A DNA stretch of 64,000 nt from Hydractinia symbiolongicarpus. Its lineage: Eukaryota > Cnidaria > Hydrozoa > Anthoathecata > Hydractiniidae. The stretch's first letter is position 1. Every line of letters starts with the position of its first letter. The notes under the pieces were generated by a model. The model searched no databases, had not been told where the DNA came from, and worked only from the letters and a program-made list of their open reading frames with translations. A program made the translations under genes and the position numbers. The stretch lies in assembly GCF_029227915.1 (NCBI RefSeq), contig NC_079884.1:3844001-3908000 (forward strand), read 5' to 3'. Below, piece by piece: positions 15,760 to 25,995 of this stretch.

Positions 15760-16438
15760 TCATGTTAGAGAAAGTTTAAGCCTGACTGCATCATGATCAC
15801 TAAAATAGACATTTTTGACGAGCGCATCGACTTCAAAGGTGTTGAGGATATTCTCATGGACATTATTGATGTGGTCAATAAGTGAACCGGATATAAAAGT
15901 TGGGGAGGTGACAGCTTGTTTATATTCAGTGAGAAAATCAAGGAAATAGCTTTCGTCACTAAATGTATTTACATTAAAATCTCCGAGTATAACATTTCGT
16001 TTCCCAAAAAATGTTGAATAAGGTATAATGACTCCTCTCGATTAAGAGAATTTTTACAATATAGAAGTAGAAAACTAACAGGATTCTTTTGAAAGGTTTT
16101 ATTCGTCATTTTAAAGAATTATTACATCTGCAATTTTTACAATATTAAATAATTCTATTTTCATTATGACCAACTAAAAGACTAGAAAACCTATCCACAT
16201 TGTTGTTTGGAATTAAAGTAAAGTAATTTAGTTTTGTGTCGCAGTATGAATTAAATGACATCTGAGTTTCTGTTAGGCATAATAAATCACTTTCCATGAG
16301 AACGCTGTCGGACTTAATATCATTTTTATGTTTGTTGTAGGACCTTGTATTAAGCAAAGTTACTATGATAAAATTTTCACTAATTACGCCTGTATCTTTT
16401 GATGTGCTTGCATATAATTGTATTGCTCGGTTGCTCAT
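15760..16438 (-). pseudogene. Helitron endonuclease (EEP-fold) domain
   Basis: The N-terminal part (16438-16145) has LLNTRSYNKHKNDI, ESDLLCLTETQ and a following stop. The C-terminal part (about 16090-15760) has SFLLLYCKN, the catalytic-type ILGDFNVN, SLIDHI and FSDHDAV. These match the GDFN, S.IDH and SDH signature of endonuclease/exonuclease/phosphatase folds carried by Helentrons. The two halves are out of frame with each other. The final stop is TGA at 15762-15760. Confidence 0.8.
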
Positions 16439-16499
16439 GTGTCTGATTTAAAAACTGATCTGGAAAATGTCCCCGTTAGGTATAAACCTTCTAAACTTG

Positions 16500-17345
16500 T
16501 GACTCGACTTAATGCGACATAGATTTGTCCTGAGTGAAAGGCTCGTTGCTTTATTAAATCAAAAGAAACATCAATTTTATCAAATGTTTTTCCTTAAACC
16601 TTGTGAACAGTACAAGCCCATGACAGCATTAGTGGGAAATGCATTCATTTCATAGTAGGTGAAGTTAGATTCTGTTTGTTAAGTTTGATTTCCTTTTCTA
16701 TCCTGCTTATTGGAATAACTTTTTCTTGCATAGCATATGGACTGTTCTCATAGCTTTAACTCCTGTGTTTTCGTCTGCCATTTTTAACCCTAATCCATCG
16801 GTTTTTATGCGATGAACAGTCCCAATCTGTCCGTTAATAAGTTTATCAGATATATCGATATTTGATGTCAACATGACTTTCGCGTTAAGTTTTAAAAGAA
16901 GGTTTTGAGCTAGTCCACCTGTCTCCATTTGAGTGCGGCTATAGAGTTTTTGCACCATTGACACAGGAATATTTTCTGGAATTTTGTCAATGGCCTCTAT
17001 ATTTATTTCATCCGATACTATACTGTTTAGCATATTTTTGTTGTGTTTAGAGGCAGGTTGGTTTTCAGCACAGATATGAATCTCATCTTTGGGGTTGTTC
17101 GGGTCATTTTGCAAAATAAATTTAGATTTCAGTAAATCTTCGTGTCGCGTTTCTAATTTACCTACTCTGATATTGTTTAATAATTCAATCAAACATTGCA
17201 TCTCAGAAATTTTTTAGAAAGATGTGAATTGGCTTAATCTTATGGTGTGCGTTACATGCCAAGCTTTTTGCGTAAGTTCTAACCCAACCATTTACGACTT
17301 CAAAAACTTGATTGAATTTCATTTAATTTTCGTTTTATGGATTTC
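16500..17345 (-). pseudogene. Helitron PIF1-like helicase, Walker region deleted
   Basis: Minus-strand reading gives VVNGWVRTYAKSLACNAHHK then KPIHIFLKNF at about 17300-17207. In intact relatives the Walker A loop would follow at this point. Instead the sequence goes straight to IELLNNIRVGKL, the region normally found well after Walker B. It continues with KLNAKVMLTSNIDISDKLIN, NGQIGTVHRI and, at 16640-16500, LSWACTVHKV, stop, GKTFDKIDV and IYVALSR. The stop stands where Gln is usual in the HKVQG motif. The ATP-binding core is therefore absent. The size of the deletion (roughly 150 residues) is inferred from family knowledge. Confidence 0.75.
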
Positions 17346-17409
17346 ATAGAAAATTCGAGGTTTACAAACCGATGAAAAAGTGTTCCTAATAACTGGGATG
17401 TTTTCGGTC

Positions 17410-19376
17410 TCATTTTTTGTCATTGCTATCGTAATTTTCGTCATTTTCTTGTTCAGCGAAGGAATCAAGATGATTTACATTCGTGTGAAAATTTATCATC
17501 GCTTCTTCAACAAGTTCACCGAATGGTTCGCATATTCTTTTATTTACATTTATAATTTCTAATACACTGTTTTCTAATAATTTCTCTAAGTAAGTACCTG
17601 AGTTTTTGCTTAGCAATTCTGCTTCCTGGCGAAAAGGATAAAACATAAAAAGCAAATGATGTGCATATCCTTCTGGATTTTTTTCTCGACTAGGCACATG
17701 GTACCTTAGAACACCTTTTTCTTTTCGTGAAGACAACGTTTCTTTTATGGACATAAGAGGTAGAGTTTTTGGATAAGGAGGTTCCATGTGAATATCAGCT
17801 TTTATTTCTTCAAGTACTTTTGGTTGGCTGTCATCTTTATCTTTTGGTTTCGGTTTTATTTTCATAGCGTAGCTTGACAAGAACTCAGCATAACACATTT
17901 GTTCCAACGTATCTCCTTTTTTTAAATTCTGGATTTGGTCTATCCATGTATCTATCCAACATACTTCGTTTAACAATATCAGTACTGTCTGGTGGCAAAC
18001 TTAAAATCTCTTCCTCGTTACGACATACCCTATATCTCTTCTCTAGAATGTTACTGCTTGCAAAAACTACAACATGAAATGTCTTTCGTAACCATATTTC
18101 TGGCATTATAATTGCAACTGCTTCTTGGACTGACATTTCACGATGATTTTGATAAGCATTTGCAATTGATTTCATTTGCACAAATAACGAATCACCAGTT
18201 TCTAATGTTTGCGATGCCGCTTTTTTCATCGTTTCTGAAGATTTGTCTTCAGCTTTAGATAGATAAGCGCACATGTAAGAAACCGCTTTATAATAATCAA
18301 GAACAGGCTGAATGTCTATGTTGGCTTCCCATGCCATCAAACCCTCTGTGAAATAGTTATTAATAAAACAAGAATCTGGAAGCCTTTGAAAGTAAATTTG
18401 AAATCCACTATCAGGAGATATGCTCAGTGCGTTTTCATACTCTTTTTTTGTAATGGCTAAACTTTAAAGAATTTCTTCAATTGTACCTGGTTGGATATAA
18501 TTAGTTTCATCTGGATTCAAATTTGAATCTATGTAAGTTTTTACTTTTCTAGTATAGTCTTCCTTTCCTTTAGTTGTGTTTCCCTTTCTTCCTTAGAGAT
18601 GTTGTCAGGTAAAGGCTCAGCGACAATTGTATGGTCTGCAAAAAATTTCCGAGTATCGGCAATTCTTTTTTTATATTTACGACAAGATTTGAAATGAGAA
18701 TGTGTTTGATATGTCGAAACTAGTTTGTAAAGAACTGGGTTGCTTTTTTTATCAGGAAGCTGGCACTTAACTATGTTATCCACAAGGCAATATTTTCTTT
18801 CTTATTATCGTTACGGAAAATTGGTGCATTAGCAACCCATAATAAAGAGTGGATACTACCTCTTACCTGAAATTCAACTCTAATGGTGTAGTAGTTTACT
18901 TTACCTAACGGTCCGTTGACGACTATGGCTTTCAAAAAGGTCTCAACTCGCTATTGGAAATATCTTGATAAAAGAACTGGATTGCTGTTAAGAATCTCAG
19001 TTTGTTGATAATAATTTAGATTGTCGATTTCTTCTTCAGATATATCATTTCCTAGTTGCTTAGTGATGATTTTAACCAGTTCATTCTATCTCAAATTTGC
19101 GCAAGACAAAGTAATAAAAATCGTTGGGAGTCCTAGCTGTTTTACCAGAGCCAAAACTTCAAAGAGAAATCGTTTCGAATATGCAGGAGTTCCTTTCAAC
19201 GTGTTCATAAACGTGAAAGCGTCGTCACTGGCTATAAACGACTTAACTCTTTCTTTTGAATTTAAAGACATCATTTCTGGTGTAAGACCGTCCGCTTTAA
19301 TTTTTTGCATAGCGATATTTATGCGACTTTTTAAATTAAGATTCTCTCCTTGAAACTTCTGTCTATAATTTAACAA
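17410..19376 (-). pseudogene. Helitron replicase region, frameshifted
   Basis: Open pieces at 19376-19086, 18783-18541, 18340-17885 and 17976-17410 read as one chain. It includes FLLNYRQKFQ, FTFMNTLKGTPAYSKRFLFE, LPTIFITLSCANLRWNEL, ILNSNPVLLSRYFQ, MMAWEANIDIQPVLDYYKAV with CAYLSKAED, and PYPKTLPLMSIKE with VPSREKNPEGYAHHLLFMFY. 'KGTP.YWK', 'TLSCAD..W.EL' and 'W.ANID.Q' are standard Helitron replicase landmarks. Stops and frame changes separate the pieces, so no full protein is made. Confidence 0.8.
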
Positions 19377-19385
19377 GAAAACCGT

Positions 19386-19975
19386 CCGGTTTGATCACAC
19401 ATTCGTATTGTACACATACTTTATACTTGAATATTGTATTGGTTATGTTTATATATCTTGTATCTATGGCAACGTTCTTGTTGATATAGACCTGTTGTAT
19501 AATTTTTATTTTACTTGAAAATGGGTGTATGATACCCGAAACGTCGTAAAATGTTGTTTTAATTTGTACACATACACATGGATGTCCAAGTTTTAACATA
19601 AGAAATTTGTCAATCGAATTTCTAATGTCTCATGTAAAAACAACAAGAACTGAAGCAGTTTGAACACTCACACAACACTATGATGATAAATAATTAAAAT
19701 GTATTTATTAAAATATAAAATATACAATGATAAAATTTATAAAATATTAAGGCACAAACAAACTAGTTGTGACTATTTTTCGATAACTGAGGTATGGCTG
19801 CGGAGCACACAACTGGAGTCAATTTTGAACATTATAACATTGTCAACATACAGTAAATCAAAGCAATCATTTCAAGACAATGAGCACCTTCATTTGATGC
19901 AAGATTTCTCGAAATTCGAACAGAATATATATCTACTGATTTCATTATTTTGGGTATACTATATAAATAAACAAA
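19386..19975. mobile_element. Foreign insertion inside the Helitron ORF
   Basis: Helitron coding sequence stops after ARYINPKFC (near 19985, minus strand) and resumes at FLLNYRQKFQ (near 19385). About 590 bp of unrelated AT-rich sequence lies between them, in a place where relatives have continuous coding. The insertion holds a hammerhead-like core on the plus strand at 19512-19550. Exact ends and a target duplication could not be fixed. Confidence 0.55.
19512..19550 (+). other. Degenerate hammerhead-ribozyme-like core
   Basis: The sequence cttgaaaatgggtg, tatga, tacccgaaacgtc has a 4-bp GGGT/ACCC stem followed directly by GAAAC and GUC. This is the stem II - GAAA layout of hammerhead ribozymes carried by Penelope-like elements and retrozymes. 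The CUGAUGA box is degraded to CUUGAAAA, so it is unlikely to be active. Confidence 0.25.
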
Positions 19976-19984
19976 ACTTTGGGT

Positions 19985-20831
19985 TAATATAGCGCGCTAT
20001 TTGTGGTGGCTTTGATTTTGATACTATTCGCGCCCCTTGCAACTTTTCGTTACCACCATGACAGACCGCAGCCCATACCAAATCACACATTTCTACGAAT
20101 GTGTGAAATAATCTTTGGTTGAAATACTTGGTCGGGGAAAATGGTATATTTCTTTTCGTGTGATATCCAAATTTACCGGCTGGAAATAAATCAGGGTGGG
20201 AAAGTTCTTCACAATGCTCATCAGAAATTATTGGTATGGGAATTTTATTCTCGCCTGGAGCAATAACAATATTTCCGTCGTCAATTTGTTGAGGTGGAAT
20301 AGTTGGAACAAAAGATGTTTCTTGGCAAAGCAAGCGATGTTCGCTTAACTGATTTTCATTTTCTTCTTCGCTATCGTCTGAGTTATCCTCAGTCTTGGTT
20401 TTTACGAAACTGATATTTTTACTTGGTGGCGATTTTATTGTAAAGTCAATGTTCATTTCATTTTCACTTTCCCTAGTTTCTTGTTTAGATGTTAAATTAA
20501 TCCATGAATGTGGTATGTTTGTGACATTAATTTCAATGTTTGCATAAAGAGGGTTAACTAGTTTTAGATAATAAAGGACTTCTCGAATAACATCTGGCCT
20601 TACAGACTCTAAGTAAACGTTAGATTTGAAATTGAGTTTCTTCATAACCGCAACTTGCACTACACCATTATTATCCATTTCTCTTGGTAAGACATTGCTT
20701 ATTTCATCAGCTTTTATTGAAACATTACAGATTGACCCTTTTATTTTGGGACACTGACCCTTAGGCATTATTGCAATTCGTTTAAATAAAATTCTTTTGG
20801 GTATAACGATTGGGTATAACTGGGAAATCAA
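19985..20831 (-). pseudogene. Helitron N-terminal coding region
   Basis: An open frame runs from 20831 to 19959. It has NVLPREMDNNGVVQVAVMKK, VRPDVIREVLYYLK, an acidic linker (DNSDDSEEENENQLSEH), EELSHPDLFPAGKFGYH and FHTFVEMCDLVWAAVCHGGN, then ARYINPKFC before the foreign insertion. 'HP.LFP.G.FG' followed by a 'YF..RL' segment is typical of Helitron N-terminal domains. Confidence 0.8.
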
Positions 20832-21762
20832 ACATTTGAAGATTATTAGATACGGCTTGGGAAGAAATTTTTCCTTTGTAAGTTTTAAATGGCATGTCGT
20901 ACATATGTATTCTTTGCCATCAAAACTTTGTATTCTAAAACGAATGTTCTTCTGAAATAATCGACATTGCGAAATAATTTAATTGACCGCTTATATACAA
21001 AGAACGATTACATATGACACAAATATAAAATCGTCCATTCTCAATGCATTTTTTAAATTGGTTTATTTTTGCGCTAGGATCGGGCAAAATGTTAACACGC
21101 GTACGTTTAGTTGCTTTACCTTCTTGGGCTGCATTTTCTTGCGTTTGTTGGCCCTGTTCCACTTTTTTAAAATTGCCTATTGATTCTTTTAATTTAGCTT
21201 GGCCTTGTTCTATTTTTTTGATATTTGCTTATCGACTCTCTTAGCTCAGCTTGACCCTGTACCATTTTTTGATATATGCCTATTAATTCTTTTACCTTAG
21301 CTTGGCCATGTACTGTTTTTCTATAAGTGTTTGTTGACTCTTAATGCTTTACTCGGCCTTTTTTGGATTTACGGTACTTTCTGTTCTGCTCTGGTTTTTC
21401 CAGGAATGGAAAGCATAATGTTATCGGTTATCTGTTCAGTTGTCAGTATGTTTAAAATATTGAGTTTCAAGACACCTTCTTTGACCAGGGGACACATATA
21501 TTTTGCGTATGTAGTTTTTAACTTGTTGCAATGGATCAAATTTTAAAAGGACTGATGTACCACATTCTGTTATTTGTCCTAAACTATTTCGGCTATGAGG
21601 ATCAAATAAATAAATTTGTGGGTGACCCCAAACTATAGCAAAACTATCGCCGCTTACAATGCCCAATATTCCTTTTCCTTTATCGGAATCTGATGAATTA
21701 TGAAATGTACGTAAAGTAGTGCTATCATATTGTAGAAGAACTACTTTGTTCATCACTAACAT
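20832..21762 (-). pseudogene. Helitron N-terminus: protease-like, coiled repeats, Cys motifs
   Basis: From 21762 to 21436 the minus strand gives GDSFAIVWGHPQIYLFDPHS, RNSLGQ and GTSVLLKFDPL. This resembles the Asp-His-containing C-terminal part of a papain-like (tegument/OTU-type) protease domain found in some Helitrons. It is followed by about three 21-residue repeats (motif GQAKLKESI..) with one frameshift, then a Cys-x2-Cys motif (CVICNRSLY) and a CTTCH motif near 20900. The protease assignment is tentative. Confidence 0.5.
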
Positions 21763-24700
21763 ACTCCCTGCCAGTGAGCGGGATTCGATCTTCTTCTATA
21801 ATATGACTTACACGCATTATAATCGCCCGTCATAATTAGAGGTTTGATCGGGGTGAAGCATTCTCTGTTGAGAATGAAATACAAATGTGCTATTATAAAT
21901 ATTCACCTATGTAGTGCTATTATCTGTAACAACATGAGAAATACTTTCTAAACTTTGTATTTGTATGACCTCGGTTCAACAATCAAACTATTGCTTGTAC
22001 TCTACTGGTTTGTGTAACCTAGGCTCGTGTACAACTTTGCAGTGGACATCACCTGGGTTCTAAAAAAAACCTTTTTCGACAAACAAAAAATTTTACTGAC
22101 TTCTGCAAAGTCGCCTCTCCCCCCCCCCCCCCCCCCCCCCAAAGTACCAAAAATTTGTATACTCATTGCCTTTATCGTAAAAATCTGAAAATACTGACAA
22201 GAAAATGTATATGATTTTTGATAACATCATCAACGTGTTGATTTCGAAACGGATTCAGGAACCAGGGTGCAGGGTGCAGGAACGTGACCCAATTTGTCCC
22301 AGGTTGTCCCTATTTTCCCACACAGTGAAAAATGACCGAAAGATATGATTGTAATAGCTTTATTAATTTAAATATATGTTATTGTTGTTCAATTTATACA
22401 TGTTATTCATTTTGTGACAGTTAATTTGACGATTAACATTTGCGACATTTTTTGATGAGAAAGATAATATTCACTTTGCCTGGCACAAACGGACACAAAT
22501 TTTGTCCTTAAAAACTTATTTGTTTGCCGTTTTCTGAACAACCTACACAATTTTTTGCAGAATACAAATTGCTTATATTTTCCAAAATTCTTTTATTTTC
22601 CCAGTATTTCGCTGATTTACGACCCAAAGAGTGAAACTGGTACTGGCTCAAACTATTATTCTAAAAAGTATAAATATAGCTAAAAAAATATTTTTCAGCA
22701 TATAAAAAATGAAAACAACAGAGCACACTGCAATAATGCACTTCAAGCAGTACAAATAATGCGCGATAAGCAGGTGTGCCCATTGGAGTTGATTTTCTAA
22801 CACCTAATAAAAACATTTAAATATCAATTTATTTTGATATTTTAACATCAACAGGCCTCAAAAAATTACGTTCACCATTGGCATCAGGCACCGTGTACGC
22901 GACATCAAAGATGGGGCCTGAAAAGCCGTGTACGTGAAATTTGAAAATAATTTTTTAATTTTATTTTTTAATTTTTAAATCCTCGAGATGTTGATAATTC
23001 ACAGTAAAACAATGCTCTACGACAATAGAAAAAATGTTTTGTGCATATATTATATAAAAATAGGTCTTCGTGAACAAGTTTACACGATCATGGCGCTCGA
23101 TCCCGCGTATTTTCTTGTTGGCGTACACGATTCCGATCGTACACGATCACGTACCATTACTTGAATACTGAGCCCAATTTATTGTGCAAGAAAACAAGTC
23201 TTTTGAGGCCTGATCAACCAGTGCAACACTTACATTGCACATGCCTTAAGCTACAAAAATTAGATGCAGCAAAATACAGTATAAAATTAGGACCACGGGA
23301 AGACAAGAGTTATATTACAATTATGTTTTTCTCTGACGAAATGGTAAAAAAAAGCTGCAACAAAACTATGAGTCGTAAAACAACAAACAAATTAAAGACA
23401 GCCGAGGTATTGAACAAAAAAAATTGGTATATTGTAAAAATATGTATATATATATATATAAAAATATATAATGTAAACTTAAAAATTATATTTTCCTTCA
23501 CTTGTGTCACATTTCCTCTGCCATATTTAAATGGTTAATCACTTGGAAATATTTTAAATTTAACCTATTTTCGGTGTCATGGCATTATGGGTGCATATTT
23601 GTACCAAAGTGCGGAGCTACAATGTCACAGCCGTTGCCGTGTTTCCAGCAACATTCACATTTCACCCACATTGATAAAACAAGATAGCGTTTATTTCTTA
23701 CAAGTGAACTCAGACAAAAAATACTAATCTTGTACGAGTGATATTTAGTTGTTTTGAAGTGGGAGGTAAGCTTTAAAAAGAGAAGTTAATAATAGTTATG
23801 ACAAACAATTCCTTTCCATCTAAAATCAGTAAAGTTAGAAGCTAATTTACCTAGATATGTTGTACGCGATTCATGCCTGTCCTTAGTATGCCACAGAAAT
23901 TACAAACTTTGTAAACATTGAAAACTCAGCTATATGTAGCTAGCCTATAGTTAGCTATCCCTAAAATACTGCGTCCTGCTAAGTGCGAAAAATACTGTAG
24001 CTAGCTATAGGAAACTTTTAAATATTTATTACCTAGTTCAATGACACTCCAATCAAATTTTCTTTTAAGATGTATTCTTGTATGTTTGCCCTGAGCCAGT
24101 ACAAAATACCCAGCTAGGGCTTCAACACGTCTTACTTTAACAAACAAATATATGTTCTGGAACAATGCAATATTGATATCAGCATTCACCAGCAGGAAAA
24201 TACGGTTTCAAAACTTTCAAAAATAATATCTGAAAACACGAGGTTGACCGTTAACCTGCAAGCCACGCCATGCGATAAACTGAGAGTACACGGTATCTGT
24301 ACCACCAATAACTGCGCAGCGTCCAAGCTCTGTGCTGTCTCTATCTATGTATATATATCTTCCATCCGACGATTTTAAAGATTTCGCCCCGAGTGGCGCT
24401 GTCGAAAATCAATGAACACTTTGTTATTATTTCTGTTTGTACAACAACAACAACAACTGTAATGCAAATTTTATTTGATGACAAGAAAGTGTAAACAGAA
24501 AGTTTTAGGTTATCTAACAACAATGAAAGGGGAAGGGGAGGGGAAGGATGCATTTCACGAATATCAAAAATGCAATAACTTGAGTACAAACAGGCTTATT
24601 AATTCATTAAAACCTCGAAAGTAGTACTTTTGACTTTATCTTAAAGAGCTCTGGGGTCGAGAATGAGGCTTATTGACGTGAAAGTTGTCATAACAGGGGT

Positions 24701-25268
24701 GACGCCACAATTTCCAACGTGGGAGGGGGGTGCTTAGGCATATTGGAAGTTTTTTAGATTTTATTGGTAATCAACGAGGGAAGCGAGTTGCCGAAACAGT
24801 TAAGGTCCGGGGCGAAGCCCCTGGAAGTTAACAGTTTTTAGAGTCCTAAAACATGTAAAACGCATTTACTTTGGACTTCAGAAAAGCTTTGATTATTGGC
24901 AAGGGCCTTCCAGCCCCCTAGTGGTGCCGCCCCTGCATAAGGTATTTTGCAACAATGTAAAGGAATTAGCTTGAGAAATAGTTTTGTATTAACTATATTT
25001 CCTAAGTTTCAGAATTTAGGTAATTTAAGGAAGGGCAATAAAAAAATAATGGATTGTGATCAAATAGCATGGATATAGGTACAAACGATTAATTTAACAA
25101 AATAATTCGTTTAAAGCCAGTGCATAATTACTAAAACATTTCAGATCAACTGTGCTTGCCAGCATCTTTTTAGCCACATTTTTATATTTCTTGCCATGGT
25201 ACAAATATGACAAATGTCCGACATTATATAGACTACAATCCAGTTTATTGTGACTATTACCTTTCAGA
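21763..25268. other. Intergenic, nothing recognised
   Basis: No supported gene. It contains a 22-base C run (22119-22140), short TA-rich runs near 23450 and an isolated half of a small inverted-repeat element near 24637-24662 (agctctggggtcgagaatg). That half is shared with 53317-53386. Confidence 0.5.
22119..22140. repeat. Poly-C tract, 22 bases
   Basis: A continuous run of 22 C residues. The length is uncertain in any assembly. Confidence 0.9.
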
Positions 25269-25344
25269 TATAACTATGCAGGACGGGTTATAACTATGCA
25301 GGACGGGTTATAACTATGCAGGACGGGTTATAACTATGCAGGAC
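25269..25344. repeat. Tandem 20-bp repeat, almost four copies
   Basis: The unit tataactatgcaggacgggt repeats nearly four times without mismatch. It lies about 650 bp upstream of the array-gene start codon and may fall within its upstream region. No known factor site is recognised. Confidence 0.9.
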
Positions 25345-25834
25345 AAGTTTTTTTTTCATATAACGGCAGGACAAAATTCATTCCGATAAACGTTCCGTCC
25401 CAACCGATTTTTCATGTAAATAGCCTTTTAGTGTTGAAGTATAAATCGTGGAAAGTGAGAAGATAACACCTACGTTAAGCCACTTCACAATCTGCACTTG
25501 AGTAAATATTGAACACAGATGATTACATAAGTTATGATTGTCTCAGTCACCCATACAATATTGGCTCGCTTTCTCTGCTAGAACTAAATGAAAAATTAGA
25601 ATTGTTTTCTATAAATTGGAAGTATATAATTATTGAATGCGTAGTAGTTCACTGAAGAAATTCACAGTAGAGTTGAGAATGTCATTTCAGTGAATTTGAA
25701 AAAATTGAGATTATTATGAATTTTGATGACATTGCGATTCACTGCGATCAATTTTTTGTGTATTTGAGGTGTGGCTTAACCTTTCAAAGATACTTATGCG
25801 TCAGTCAACTGTGTAAACACTACAGCTGTGAAAA

Positions 25835-25995
25835 TGCATAAATGTTCAAGATATCGCCAGAAAAATCACTTGGACACTCGTCGAGCACTGACAATCTCTC
25901 AAGGTAAGAACATCTTTACAAAATGACTTGTGACTTGTGAATGTTCTTTTTTTCTTAATATTCGAAATGAATAAAAAATGACTTTTCTTGTTTAG
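25835..25995 (+). promoter_or_regulatory. Presumed 5' UTR exon end and 5' UTR intron of the array gene
   Basis: A good donor (ctcaag|gtaagaac) lies at 25903/25904, and an acceptor (cttgtttag) ends at 25995, immediately before the ATG at 25996. This gives a 92-bp intron in the 5' UTR. A TATA-like gcataaatg lies at 25834-25842. An alternative reading is that the acceptor at 25995 receives a trans-spliced leader, which is known in hydrozoans. Confidence 0.45.

Larger units (their letters stand above)
15760..21762 (-). mobile_element. Decayed autonomous Helitron with endonuclease domain
   Basis: Read on the minus strand, about 6 kb encodes the pieces of one large Helitron protein in the expected order. 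These are a protease-like segment with FDPHSRNS (21762-21436), 21-residue coiled repeats, a Cys-rich N-terminal part, the Helitron N-terminal and replicase region, a PIF1-type helicase C-terminus, and an endonuclease/exonuclease/phosphatase domain that ends at a stop at 15760-15762. Many frameshifts and stops break it. The helicase Walker A to B region is missing and a foreign insertion splits the N-terminal part. A C-terminal endonuclease is a mark of the Helentron/Helitron2 group. Terminal ends were not found. Confidence 0.85.
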
